A stretch of DNA of 64,000 nt, from positions 70,794,987-70,858,986 of the forward strand of contig CM048557.1 of the NCBI GenBank assembly GCA_026413225.1, given 5' to 3'. Shown here piece after piece: positions 1-11,720 of this stretch. The stretch's first letter is position 1; each line of letters begins with the position of its first letter. This DNA is from Otis tarda. Taxonomy: Eukaryota > Chordata > Aves > Otidiformes > Otididae. A program made the position numbers and the translations under genes. Below the pieces are notes generated by a model. It saw nothing but the letters and a program-made list of their open reading frames with translations, had not been told where the DNA came from and searched no databases.

Positions 1-3000
1 GCGGCAGTCTCACGCACCGAGCAGGGGTGTTTATGTCACTTCTGCGCCGGGACGGGTGCTGGGGTAAATCCGCAGGGCTGGCACGCCCGGTGACGGTTGC
101 GTTCCGAATTTACACCGTTCGGAACGGCGGCTCCCCGCTTGGTCACACCCAATTAACGGCAATTGATTAGTTCTTTTCTTATGTTAAAGATACAACACTT
201 GTTACATTTACTATGCATGCTCGGTGATGAGTGGTCTTTATCTGAAGAGGGGGTAATTTTAGCACTCGAGCTGTGGTTTTCATATTATAATGAGAGCGCT
301 CACTCTGAGGGCACTAATTAATGGGATTTCGCTGACCGTTCACAACCTTTATCAATGTTAGGCACCTGCAAGGATATACATCCCCTTAGCTTCACAAGCG
401 TTTGTTATGCTCTGGATCCCTCATCCGTTCGGCCCTCTCCGGCAGCTCTGCTCTCCTGGAGCCTGCCTGGGAGCTCCTTTGTTCCGGCAGATTTGGGGCA
501 CCGTCCCGTCCTTCGGGGCCACGGCTGCGCTGTTCCTCTTTGCTTTTCTCGGTTCTCCCTTTCCCATGCCGACCTCTGCTTACTTTCTGCTGCTTTCACA
601 ATCACCCAGCTTTCGGCACCTTCTGGGGCAAGATGCTTCTTTTTGTATTTTTTTTTTTATGGATCTCCCAATTTCCCTCCAAGCGTACAGTCGTTAGCAG
701 GGTGTGCATCGTTTATACAAAGCAACTTGGCTTGCTCAAGTCGGCTTCTGTTTCACAAAATACTCCTTGTCCTTGCCTAATGGCAAATTTCATAGAAGCT
801 CATTCATGCCAGTTTAATTTAAAAATCGTGTCATCAGGAGGGTGGGGCACCCCCACCTTGAATTGAATTTAAGAAAATCGGTAATCAGCTCGTTCTGCAC
901 ATCAGTTTTGTCTACTCATCCATATCTATCTATTTCAATAATATTCCTTTGAGTGGAATTTTGGAAGCGGCTTTGGGGTGAAAGTTTCCGCAGTTTCCAG
1001 CGCTCACAGGCTGGCAGCTGCAGGGACAGGACCAACATCCTCTCGGGGAGAACTGCAGGAGTCATAGTTGTAAAACGTTCACAAAATAGCCAGAAATAAC
1101 TCAGCACCACCTTTTCCGTGTAGCAGATCAGAAGAAGAGTATTAAAGAGCTCAGTGACATCTGAGTGAGAGACAAAATTAAAACCCAAGGAAATAACGGT
1201 AACTCGTGGCTGGGGTGGCGGTGTGACATGAGGCTGCTGCTCTCTCCAGGGCCTGAGAACCTCTTGAGTTTACTGGCGTCATTTCATCTCTCTGAAGTGG
1301 TTTCCCCGCACAGCTAACATCAAAGACATAAATCTCATTTCCCTTCATTTCTTAAAGGGCCACAGAAGTAGATGACTAACAGCCATCAATAACACCAATT
1401 TGTTCCTGAAATCCCCTATGACATCAAAGGGGGATAATTCCGTTTTCAGCACAGCTGGGATCGCTTCGTGCTCTCCTGGGAGCAGAGAGGCCGTGGCGTG
1501 TCCCGCACCCCAGCAAGGTCCGGATCACCAAGCCCTGAGCGAGGGCAGGCCAGCAGACACAGGATTGCCCCGGGACCGGCGGGTGATGGAGACCCCCCAT
1601 CTCACGGAGCTGCGGCTGCAAGCGTGGCTGCCTGCCTGGAGCTGGCTAGGCCGAGAGAGTGACTCGCGGGCATCTCACACCTTGTCCACAAGAATGGGAG
1701 TCTTCCTCGTGCCTGAACATCCAAACCACAGGCTGAGCTCCTCCTCGCCCCCTCCCCGCACGCGGGACATTCCTCCTGGGCTGTGCAGCCAGAGCGCAGA
1801 GCATGCACGAGTGCAGAGCTGAGTTTCAGAAGGGATTTGTCAGGTCTCACACTTAGTGACTTGCTGAAGGCGTCACCCACTGGATACCCACCAGGTATGT
1901 AGATTTTTATCTGCACGTGGTCCAAGGATGTCAGAACAGAGGCTATCGGATGCTGGGCACCTTTGTCATTTCACCATTTCTTTAGAATAGAAGTGGAGCA
2001 GAGATAAATATACATAAAACATATAAAAACCAGACAAACATAAACTTTTCTGTCAGCAAAAGTACTAAGTTTCTGGATCTTTTTCAAAAACCCTGCATGA
2101 GTTGGCTTGTTCCTCGTGGGGAGCCTTCCCGTGAAGCTGAACGACGTGTGACGAGGTGGCTGGGGTCCCAGGTGCTCCTCTTCTTCCACATTTATATCAC
2201 CATGCATTATTATAGTGCAGTACCACAGCATTAACTTTCAGTGCACAGATCCTAACAAAAACAGTTGCCATTTATTGCACAGAAAATTATCCTCCAAGTC
2301 CAGTCAGAAACAACATTTCCTCCCCTGATTTTTACCTAATGATTTTAACGTTTTAGTTGCTACTCCATAACTAATTCCTGCATCTGTAACTAGTTTGGGC
2401 AGCACGAAGATACGACAATGCACTTCTTAGACGCAATTGGCCTTGCGAAGAGTGGCAGTGTCACTTGTCCAAGCTCCTGTCGTGGTCATGGATCGCTGGA
2501 TAGCACGGCCTTTGGAAAGTGAGTTCTCACCCCGCAGCTGATCTGAGGCAGATGCGAGGCAGCACAGCCCAGAGAACTCCATGGTTTGGTGAGCATTTAA
2601 GCTTAAAGTTGTTGTGTTTTTTTTTTTTAAATTAGAAAATTATAATAATTTTTTTTTCTGTCACATTTCTTTGACTTCTTTCTTTTTCCAGCTGCCCCTG
2701 GGAAAGAGCCATGCACTGGATGAACAACTGACCGTGCAGGCTTTGCAGCTGGAGGGGCTCCATCAGCCCATCCGCCTCCAGCGCGTCACACAGCTGCGGG
2801 TGTCTGCGCCCGAGCCACCCACGCAGCTGCCCTGTGGCCGTCTCAGTCCAGAAAACAGGGACAAACAGGCGGTTTCGGAGCTCCATTTGTCTGACCTAAC
2901 TTGGGCCCCTCTAAGCTGCAGACGAATCGTGTTCCCCTCTCTTTCCCTGCTGACGATAAAGGGAGCCTGAGCGCGCTCAACACAAGGAAGCTGAAGCTGT

Positions 3001-4179
3001 CACTCCCTAAGTCCTTTTTGCCAGCTCCACATGTCCTTTTCTTCACCCAAACTCCTCCCAAATAAACAACCTGCCAATAATTCGTTTTTCCTCATCAGTC
3101 CCAGCGCTGTTACATCCGTACCCAATCCCAGTGACTGCTGGGGTGACTGCAGCCGGGCATGGCATCACCGATCTGGGGAAGGTGGCAAGGCATGCCCCAG
3201 CTCCCTTCCAGCCCCGCGGTCCACACTGGTTGTGTTTAATTTCCACTGTACGCTTTTTGGGCAGAATCATCTCCCTGTAGCCCGGATACCTCTATGGACT
3301 CCTGGTTAACCACAAGTGGTTTGCACAGCGGAGCAACGACACAGCCTCGCCCGTCTCCACCATCGCCCTGCTCGTCCCCGCTGGCAGGTTTGGGGTCACA
3401 GCCCGTGGGATGTGTACTTGCCGGGTACCTACACACCGCCACGTGCTTTCATGGACAGAAGGTGTCATTAAGAAAGACACACGCAAACAGTGGTCAGAAG
3501 GAAATAAAAAATGAGGCAATTTAATATACTGACTGCTGTTCCTGCCTGCCACTGCCAGAGACATTCTGCTATGTGAACACAGCAAAAAAAAAAAAACCCA
3601 AAAAACCTATCAGCATAGAAAATTGATGAAAAATGTGCAAAATATTTCTTATCACAGGTGGTTGCATTAGATTATTTGTCACAACAAGATTTCAGAGGGT
3701 CTCTGGGGACCTACCATCCTCAGATACTCACAAACCAGTATTAATTCCAAACATTATTAAGACACATTTAAAGCCCTTATTAAATGCAATCAAGTCTGAT
3801 TTAGAAAGACTGGGAAAGTAAACATAATTAAAATGAACACACTGCCTGGAATATGAATTCTTTTTCATCCAGCATTTGAGAGTCATATTGTGAGAAAAAT
3901 TAATAACCTTAAGCAGTATTTTTCTGTGGCCCACTGAGAAAAGAAAAGGTTTGCTTACCCTTATTAAAAACTTTAGAGATTCTTTTGAAGAGGGATCCTG
4001 AATCCTAAATATGATTTTACTAAAGCGGTGCTTCTTCCTTGGGATGCTAGAGCACACAGTGCACCTGAGAGGAAAGTTGTCCTTCCAAGCTGTATTCAAG
4101 CTGAACGCACACGTAGTCCTCGCCACAGGTTACTGCAAGGCAAACACGGAAGATGTTTGTAGGGGCCCTACAGCAAAGT
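1..4179. other. Unannotated non-coding stretch
   Basis: I see no supported gene, structural RNA or classifiable repeat here. The first 150 bases are fairly GC-rich. Bases 150-350 are AT-rich and contain TAAT-type homeodomain core motifs. Open frames are short and overlap each other in several frames at 400-860 and 1400-1900, as expected of chance frames. A T-rich tract ending in AG at 2690-2691 resembles a 3' splice site and is discussed in the findings. A poly(A) run followed by an AC-rich tail lies at about 3582-3606. Confidence 0.6.
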
Positions 4180-4493
4180 CAGGGAGAAACTCTTCAGCAG
4201 GGCCTGGTGTGACAGGATGAGGGGTCATGGTTTTAAAACAGAGGGAGGCAGATTCAGATTGATATAAGGAAGAAATTTTTTACACTGAGGGTGGTAGAAC
4301 ACTGGCCCAGGTTTCCCAGAGAGGCGGTGGATGCCCCATTCCTGGAAACATTCCAGGCCAGGTTGGCCGGGGCTGTGAGCAACCTGATCTGGTTGGAGAT
4401 GTCCCTGCTCCTTGCAGGGGGGTTGGACTGGGTGGCCTTGAAAGGTCCCTTCCCACCCAAACCACTCTGTGATTCTGTGATGTGATTCTATGA
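4180..4493 (+). mobile_element. CR1 LINE 3' fragment, 5'-truncated
   Basis: This is the 3' end of a CR1 non-LTR retrotransposon. It contains the last part of ORF2 (reverse transcriptase protein, C-terminal tail) and a short 3' UTR ending in two degenerate ATTCTATG units at 4471-4493. The translation begins REKLFSRAW at 4181 and later reads RVVEHWPRFPREAVDAPFL. It aligns by eye with the copy at 22826-23306. A one-base deletion near 4262 shifts the frame and creates a stop at 4265-4267, so the copy is dead. The 5' truncation is normal for CR1, which usually inserts as short 3' pieces. Identification is firm; the subfamily is not resolved. Confidence 0.93.
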
Positions 4494-5477
4494 CTTTGGG
4501 ATGGCGAGAAGGAAGGGAGCAGAGCCAGGACACGGGCAGAGGCTGTCATCGTCTGAGCCCACAGCCCTCTCCCATAGCCTGCAGCACCAGCGGATGGGTA
4601 ACGCACAGACCAGGGAGTATTCCCCAGGGTCACCGAGGTGAGGAGTTCAAATAATTTTGAAGGGGGCGAAGGAAAGAGACAGGGCTGGTGGGAGCCCAGC
4701 CAGTCATCCAGGGCACGACTCCGACGGCCGGGGTGCCTCTGGTTCGGTGCTCGCGCCGGTGACGCTGCGGGGAGCTGAGGACAGAACCGAGCCAGATTGC
4801 CAAGAGGAGATTTATCAAGCCCAATGAAAATATTAGGTGCTGGCAGCTCTTTGACCATCAGCTCGTTTCAGGACCAGGCCTGAATAATGACTTTCACAGC
4901 CAAGTGTTTCCCCAGTGATTGGTATTATTGTTTTAGTTTTTGTGTTTATAAAATAGGCAGGAGTTGGCAGATGGCAGTGAAGGCAAACAAATCTACTTCC
5001 AGTGAAAAACAAGTTAATTTCTTAGTTTGTTTTTTTTTTTGTAAAGTTGTTTTCTCAAGAGCTGTTAGATACAAGGCAGTAATCCCTCCTTAATCCATCA
5101 TAATGCCATTTGTGGAAAGTCCTGTTTTCACTGCTAATTGTGTTTCTGCAGCTAAACCTTGACACTTCCCATCAGCCTGACTTTCAGGGGAGCACAAGAG
5201 CAGGGTTAATCTTCCAAAGCTGGGTTAACTCCTCTGCTGCGGCCACGCCGGGCCGGGCCGGCAGTGCTGAGCGGGGTTTGCTGCAGGCAGAGCCCCGGGA
5301 TGGACCCGCGCTCCCGATGGGCAGGCTGTGTCTACAGAAAAGGTAATTCCTTCCTAACTCCCCTGCTTACAGATTTACCCAAAAGTCTGACATGACTAAT
5401 TTCACACACACCAAAAAAAAAAAAAAAAAAAAGAAAGAAGGAAAAATACCAGTTAAATCAGTAGGTGTGATGTCTGA

Positions 5478-5500
5478 GGGAAGGGAGGGAAGGGAAGGGG
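5478..5500 (+). other. G-quadruplex-forming motif in a purine run
   Basis: Five G-tracts of three or four bases (5478-5480, 5483-5485, 5487-5489, 5492-5494, 5497-5500) are separated by one or two adenines. This satisfies the canonical G3+N1-7 quadruplex rule with very short loops, which usually favours stability. The segment is also pure purine, so triplex formation is another possibility. It lies about 50 bases after a poly(A) run. No function is evident. Confidence 0.75.
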
Positions 5501-8500
5501 TACTGAACATCAGCCAAATTTGACCTCCCAAAATACAGCCAAAAGCTTTACATTGTGTTTCTTCTTGAGAAAATGTCTTTAACATTGAAGATTCTGTCAA
5601 AGGGAAGCATCAGGAGAAGTGAGTGGAGTGCAGAGAAGCCCACTGTTTCTGTGTATTTAATCAAAAACTTAGGACTTTGCATTTGCAAATATTTATTTGA
5701 CTTCTCTTCAGGAATCCAAAACCATAGCATCCTCATGTGCAACTGTCCTGTTCCTTGTAAAATGCTCATTTTATGTCCTAAAATCTCTTTTTTAACCATA
5801 CCTCTCGCAGTAGCACACCGCTGTCTGCTCCCATCGTGCTGATCGGGCGATGGCACAGCCTCTCTCAGGCTTGGCTCTGCCTCCATCCTCAGCGCTCAGC
5901 CAGTGCCCAGGGCCACCACATCCAAAGTTCACTCTTTACACAACGCTGAGATACCATTTACACCCTTTTTTACAGATGAGACATATCAAAATTCTGAATA
6001 TGCACACCATAACATGCGTGATTTACCACACAGGTTTCTCAGAGACATGTTGGTATTCTTCCACTTTTTTATTTTCTCCTCTCTGTATTCATTTTCTCCT
6101 GCCTTTGTTCCCCATCTTATGCTTACACTAGGGATTCAAGAAGTAAAGAAAAAATAAGAAACAGAATTTCCCATCAAACATGTAAATAAGATTTGAGTTG
6201 AAGTGTTCGTATTGAGGGGCAGACACTAAGTTCTTTTGACAATCCCTTTCAGATTTTATTATGAGACACTGTGGTCACTTTTTGACCATCATCTGCCTCT
6301 TCCAGTTTCTAATTCTGTGTGAATTTCTGGGTGGCTATCCACTGCCATTGCATCCCCCAGCTAAGTATGACAATGAGGAACACTTCCACAATAATGACAC
6401 GTAACAAGGCTGGGAGGATATCTTCTGAATGAAGAAACAGCCTGCCTCTGTGATTGTATCAGGTACGACCAGTCGTGGTCCTACAGAGACGGGTAATGAC
6501 AGAGAGATGCCTGACAAGCAAAAGGTACTGGACTTCATCACTCCAGAATTATTCAAGGTCAGTAGAATGGACTTCAATGGATTTCACAAAGTCATCTCAC
6601 AGTTCGAGAAAGTGGTCCCATTCCAGAAGGCTGGGAAAGGATAACGCACATCCGAAGATCAAGCCTCTTGCTCACTCTATGGAAAAATAGAACTTTCATT
6701 CCTCCCAGTTTTAGAGTGATGCTATGGGACAGCCCCAGTATGCCCAGTCCCCACACAAGAGACAGCTATTTTGAAGCCTGTACAGGCTGACGCAGTCTGC
6801 AGTCTGTATGCTTCTCGGGTTTTTAAAGGAAAACGACCAGGAGCAGAAGGAATGGATCACTCGGAATTTGCGGGTGCTTCTGGCTCAATGTGTCATTCAC
6901 CAGCGCGGTGCGTGTAGGTGTCACAGGGCTCTGCAGTGGGTTATCTCAGGCACAAAACCATGTCAGTGCATTCACACCAACTCTTCATTTGGAGGCGGTT
7001 CAGAAAAGGCAATGAGGCTTGCACTGACCCGCATCTTCTCACACACACCCGGCGGAGGACTCCAGATCTGTCTGAGAGGTGGTTGCTGCGGCTTTGTTGC
7101 AAATTGTTTCTCAAGTAAGTATTTTTTTTCATCAACATTGCTCAACGTTGCATTGATTCTTTTTTGATATTTTTCCCAAAAGCTGAACACAGAGCAGAGG
7201 TTACAGAGGCTGTGACTGGAATCGTGCTTGGTGGACATGCCACTTGGTCACAGCTGGCGGGGACTAGCAGAAGGGCTGTGCAGCGAGAGCCCTGGTGCTG
7301 AAAAAAGCCCTGGCTACTGATGCTGCAGAGAGTGGGCAGCGCCTGCGAATGCGTTCGTTAGTGTTCACATGCAGATAGCTGCCTGCAGCGTGGCTGAGTC
7401 AGAAATTACGTCAGATTGGTCAGGCTGTGCATCAACAGCACTTCAGCGTCTTTTGGAGCTTTTTCAGGAGGCACAGCTCAGCATCACACCTCACAGTGGT
7501 GGCTTGTTGTGTTGGACCAAGGACACCCGCCTGTAGCGGGGGCTGGGACCCCCGGAGCAGGCACAGAGTGAGGACAGAGGCAGCGTGGAGCCGGCGAGCC
7601 TGGCCATGCGGGAGCTGAGCGGGGCACCAGGAAGGCACCCTGCGCCCGGCACACCTTCCTTCCCTTTCGTCCACAAAACCTGGCTATTGATTTTCCTTAT
7701 GCCTTCAGGAGGTGAAGAGAAAGGCAGTTTCATCAAAGCATTAACTACAATTCAACATCTAGAAGGCAGGTTGGAGTGCTAATTAACTCTTTGATAATGG
7801 TGTTCCAGCAAACTTACAAAGATCTAAATTAGTGATCCAGGATACAGATTAGCATGACTTTGACGTAGCTTCAAGGTCACTATAAAAAGGACCAGAGTAA
7901 TATTTTTGTGATTTAAAAGAAGAGATTATAAATGCAGCGCTGTGAACTACGAGGAGCGGGACGCAGTAAGGTGCTGAGCTGGTACACGTGCCACCCACCA
8001 CCCACACTCACGCTCACCCGGTACCCGAGATTGCGAGCAGGGTCAGTGCATCATCACGACAGTGATGGTCTCACCCCCCACACGTTGCGGTCCACGGGTG
8101 TTCCCTGCGCACTCACGTGATTACAGGATCTCGATGGACCTTTCTTCTCCGTGTTGTAAAAACGTTGTGACATCTGAAAGAGATTCCAGCCTCAATCTGT
8201 TTAAAATACTTTCAGAAGTTTTAAAAATTAACATCTCAAGGAAATGGAACTCTGAGGACTTGGAAGATTTTATTATGACTAATCAACATTCAAACATGGT
8301 CTATCTCAGTTTTAATTTGTAGTAGAGAGATTTGCCCTTCACAGTGAACCAGCCCTTTAAACTGCGAAGTGAGCTCTACTGTTTTCTTATCATGTATTTC
8401 CAGCTCCTGGGAAGCAAATGTAACAGAAATGAACCCAGGAAGCGCGCTGCACTCACGAACACACCCTCAGCCCACGGGCCAGACCACAGCTCCTCTGCCC

Positions 8501-10421
8501 CACGGAGGGGACAGCCTGGTCCCGCAGACCAAGAGCTTCGCAAGCGGCAGCCCCGCGGCCGCCCCGCCTGCGAGCGCACGCAGAGTCCTGCAGAAACCAG
8601 AACGCCTCTCCTGGGACGGGGAGCTGCTTCCCAGCAGCCCTCCTACGAGCCAGAGCACACGGCTCAGTACAGAGCCCCGTTTATTTGTACTCCCGTTCTG
8701 CAACAAAGCTGCGTACTCAGGCTGCGGGAGAGTTTTCTGTCCTTGGTGCTTGCTCGCTTGCTCCACAGCAGCTCAGCAGACCCTGAAAGGCTCCAGGTGT
8801 TTGTGTCTCCATCGTCAGGACCCTTCGTGAGGCTGTTTGCATGCATTTCGTGATGAAACTCAGCACAGCCTTCTGCTAGACAGTGTCCCCCGGCCCACAG
8901 AATGATGGGCACGTTTCCCAATCCACGCACCGCTCGTCTCTGCCTGCTCTGCTTACGGCGTGGGTTCACATGTTGGACCAAAATGTGGGCTGGGAGCAGT
9001 ACCGCTTCCTACTCCTTGTGTTTCTGTAGTGCCGCTCTTTAAAAAATACCCCATATGCCCTTGATCATAAGGGGACCCCCTGTGGGCACGGGGGCTCCTG
9101 GCCAGGGCAGGAGGAAGGACGGGCAGGGGTGAGATGATTCTCGCACTTCTGGGGTGGGCTATAAGGGGCCAGGAATGGCGTCTTGCCCAAACCTCCTTCG
9201 GGAGCTTCCCCATCCCCTCCCTGGCCCCTGTTTCCAGTCATACTGCTGCTTCTGGAGAAAGCCTCTGCAGCAGCAGGAAAAGGAAAGAAGCAACTGAGAC
9301 AGCTCTCGTCTTTGCTGTCTCCTGCAGTTCCAGATGCGGTACTCAAGAAGTGAAGTCAAGGCTGAACTTTTGCTGTGGAAGCAACCTCCAATGACCAAAC
9401 ACCCTGTTACAGAGAGAATAATCAACTCTCCTTACTGTGAGGACTGCAAAAAGTCATTTCTGAGCCTTCCGTTGCAGAAAAAGCATTCCTTCATGCTGTT
9501 TGCCTGGTATCCACACGCATCCTTTGAAAAATAAGATGGAAATGAAATTAAAGAAAAAGCAGTAGTGAAATAATGTTCATTGCACCAAATTTTGTTTTCT
9601 GAAAAACCAAACATAAAAGCATGACGGCAGGAAGGAGTTCAGATGCTCGTGAAACACGCTCTTTCCAAATTTTGGAAGGAAGTCTATCAATCTTTTTGTT
9701 TTCGGATTAGTTTTTGTTCAATTTAAAAATGTAGAATATAATAGGCAGCAAAAATGAAAACCCAAAGTATTTTTGAGCAAGAAGCTATTTTTTAATGGAA
9801 AATCACATCTTTGTGGGATTTGTCAGAATTTAGTTCTCCAGGTTCTATTATCAGTTGAAATGAAGGCAAATTTGAAATGTATAGATTATCTGGGTAGTAA
9901 AATTCTCATTTTTAGTGTCTATTTTTCTAACAACCCCTGCAGTTAGAGCTCTATCCTTTACTGTGCTTATTTATTCTACCAGGTTTCAACCTTTTTTATG
10001 TTGTTCGCTTGAACCCATACACACGTGTTACAGAAATAACCTGGCACAGAGGCTTGCGAGAAATTCCCTGGTCCGAGGAAGAAAACGCTTCTCCCTTTCT
10101 ACTGATAGAGGGGAAAAGCCCTCCCCTCTTTGTACAATACACACCAGGAAAAAGCGTCTATCATTTCTTTCCCTTTCTGACAGGCATTTCTAAGAAAGGT
10201 GACTTCAGCTCTGCACTGCTGTTTTATTTCCAGGAACACTTTCTGCAGGCTCGCTCCCGCGCTCTCCTTTCACCCCCATTGATTTTCCATTATCTGCCTT
10301 GACCTGGTTATCTGAGGTCAGCGGCGAGTTTTGCTTAAAAATTTATATCACTGTATGGCTTCTGGCTCTTTCTGGTTTACACCCTGTTCCATCTGTGTTC
10401 TTGGATGTTCTTGGAAGTGTT

Positions 10422-10578
10422 TCTCACTTGCTCTTTCTTTTTTCTCTAAGTTTTGTTTTGTTTTCTATGTCTTCCTTTCTTTCTCTTGCTGTGGTTCCAT
10501 CTCTGACACTTATTTTTCTACCTTTTTCCTTTTTTCCCCCTTCTATTTTCCTCTCTGTTCTTCCTTTTTCCCCTCCAG
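10422..10578 (+). other. Long polypyrimidine tract ending in a CAG acceptor-like site
   Basis: About 155 bases are strongly biased to T and C, with only scattered purines. The tract ends in CCCCTCCAG at 10570-10578, an excellent match to a 3' splice-site consensus. The next 180 bases are CpG-dense and finish at a GGGGTAAAC donor-like sequence at 10756-10764. This could mark a real exon of an unrecognised or non-coding transcript, or it could be a simple pyrimidine-rich tract beside a GC-rich block. No protein homology supports an exon. Confidence 0.4.
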
Positions 10579-10579
10579 C

Positions 10580-10760
10580 GTTCAAAGGCGAAGACGCATT
10601 CTTTCCCCCAAGCAGGCCCGTCCTGCCCGCGCAGCGCGGTGCCCGCCGCCCCCGCCCCGTCAGGACCCTGGTCCCTGGTCCCGCGCGGGCGCTGCAGCGA
10701 GCCGGGCGGGTGCTGGGATCTGGGAGACGGAGGGCGTCTCTGCTGCAAACGCAGCGGGGT
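10580..10760. promoter_or_regulatory. Short CpG-dense block
   Basis: I count about 22 CpG dinucleotides in roughly 180 bases, in sequence that is mostly G and C, so CpG is not depleted. In vertebrates this usually means the DNA is unmethylated in the germ line or lies in a promoter or biased gene-conversion hotspot. It follows directly on the polypyrimidine tract. No TATA box or gene start is evident. Confidence 0.5.
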
Positions 10761-11219
10761 AAACCCTGCCCTCGCTTACCTTGCAAACCCAACGGAACGC
10801 TTTGGGGTTGTTCTGTTGTTACTGGGGCTCTGTTTGGTGTTAAACTTTCTGTTTGTGCTTTTTGCATCTACGTCCCAAACTTCGGCTTGCGCGGGCTCGG
10901 CAGCTGAACAGCGTGTGTGAATCACCTTGTGCTCCTGAGGTCCCACAGTAGTGTCTGGAGCAATGAAACTTGGGCTGAACCCGGCTCCTTTCTTTTGCCT
11001 ACGGCAAGCTGAACCACAGACACCAAACAAATTTGCATTAACGAGTTATTTTCTTGTGAGGAAGCCAACATAACTTTTTTGGTTGTTGCTGTGCGCACGT
11101 GTGTGTGAGAAAGCAACAGCTCACACTGCCTAATTATGCCAAAATAGTACAGGGAGGAGGGGCATGCCAATTAACGTTACTGAACGCCAGTTACCAATTA
11201 GCTGGTGCTGCAGATAGGC

Positions 11220-11340
11220 CTGCGCGCCGCGCGACGCCTCTGCGGGACGGCGAGGCCCTCGGCCACCCGCCCGCGCGGCCCCACGGCTGCCGGCACCGCA
11301 GCCATGGGCAGCGCCGAGCAGGATCCGGGCCGCCTCCGAG
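11220..11340. promoter_or_regulatory. Very CpG-dense block
   Basis: About 22 CpGs occur in 120 bases, one per 5 to 6 bases, including the run GCGCGCCGCGCG at its start. It is shorter than the usual 200-bp threshold for a CpG island, but its density is high. It lies 460 bases downstream of the block at 10580 and 240 bases upstream of the one at 11580; the three may be one broken CpG-rich domain. An AT-rich stretch separates it from the third block. No associated gene is seen. Confidence 0.5.
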
Positions 11341-11384
11341 AAATTAGAAACGTGTTTGTAGGTGCTCACAGAGCGTAGCATGAT

Positions 11385-11545
11385 GTGACACCGATCCTCA
11401 GCACAACGGTCTCGTTAGCAGGCTAATTAACTGCTGTGTATATTCTAAATGAAAAAATACAGGCTATTACAATCATGCTCATTTGATTTCAGGATGAGAA
11501 AGCATTTTTGAAACACAATTACCTTTTAATGAGTTAAGGATATAA
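11385..11545. other. AT-rich segment between CpG blocks, possible conserved non-coding element
   Basis: This AT-rich stretch contains several TAAT/ATTA homeodomain-type cores, including CTAATTAA at 11423-11430, and octamer-like sequence. It has no repeat signature and no coding frame. Its composition resembles vertebrate developmental conserved elements, but conservation cannot be seen from one sequence, so this is a weak inference. Confidence 0.22.
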
Positions 11546-11579
11546 ATACACAAAGTGAAAATTCTGGAGCAGCGGGGTT

Positions 11580-11720
11580 TCACCTGCTCCCACGAGCGAG
11601 AGCGGCTTGCACAGCGCGAGCGCCGCGGGTACGAGCTGGTGAGCCATTCCCGTCGCCGCGGCCGCGGCACTGCCGGGTGGCTGAACACCAGCAAAGCGGA
11701 CGCAGCTGGGCCTGACGAAA
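11580..11720. promoter_or_regulatory. Short CpG-dense block
   Basis: About 17 CpGs occur in about 110 to 140 bases, including GTCGCCGCGGCCGCGGC at 11652-11668. It is the third of three CpG clusters within 1.2 kb. Long frames running through it from 11555 exist because the GC-rich sequence lacks stops, and the translation is not recognisable. Confidence 0.45.

Noticed and set aside
6429..6644. A 71-codon frame with balanced amino-acid composition and donor-like GT sites
   Set aside because: The peptide is not recognised, has no acceptor of quality upstream and no supporting neighbour exons.
9334..9534. A 66-codon frame containing CEDCKKSFLSLPLQKKH, which looks like the first half of a C2H2 zinc finger
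   Set aside because: The CxxC-x12-H spacing is right, but the second histidine is missing at the required distance, the conserved leucine is displaced and no neighbouring finger exists. Most likely chance.
10299..10907. A 202-codon plus-strand open frame
   Set aside because: It runs through a polypyrimidine tract and a CpG-rich block, giving a Phe/Ser/Leu-rich then Arg/Pro-rich translation. Other frames are open over the same bases, and no domain is recognisable.
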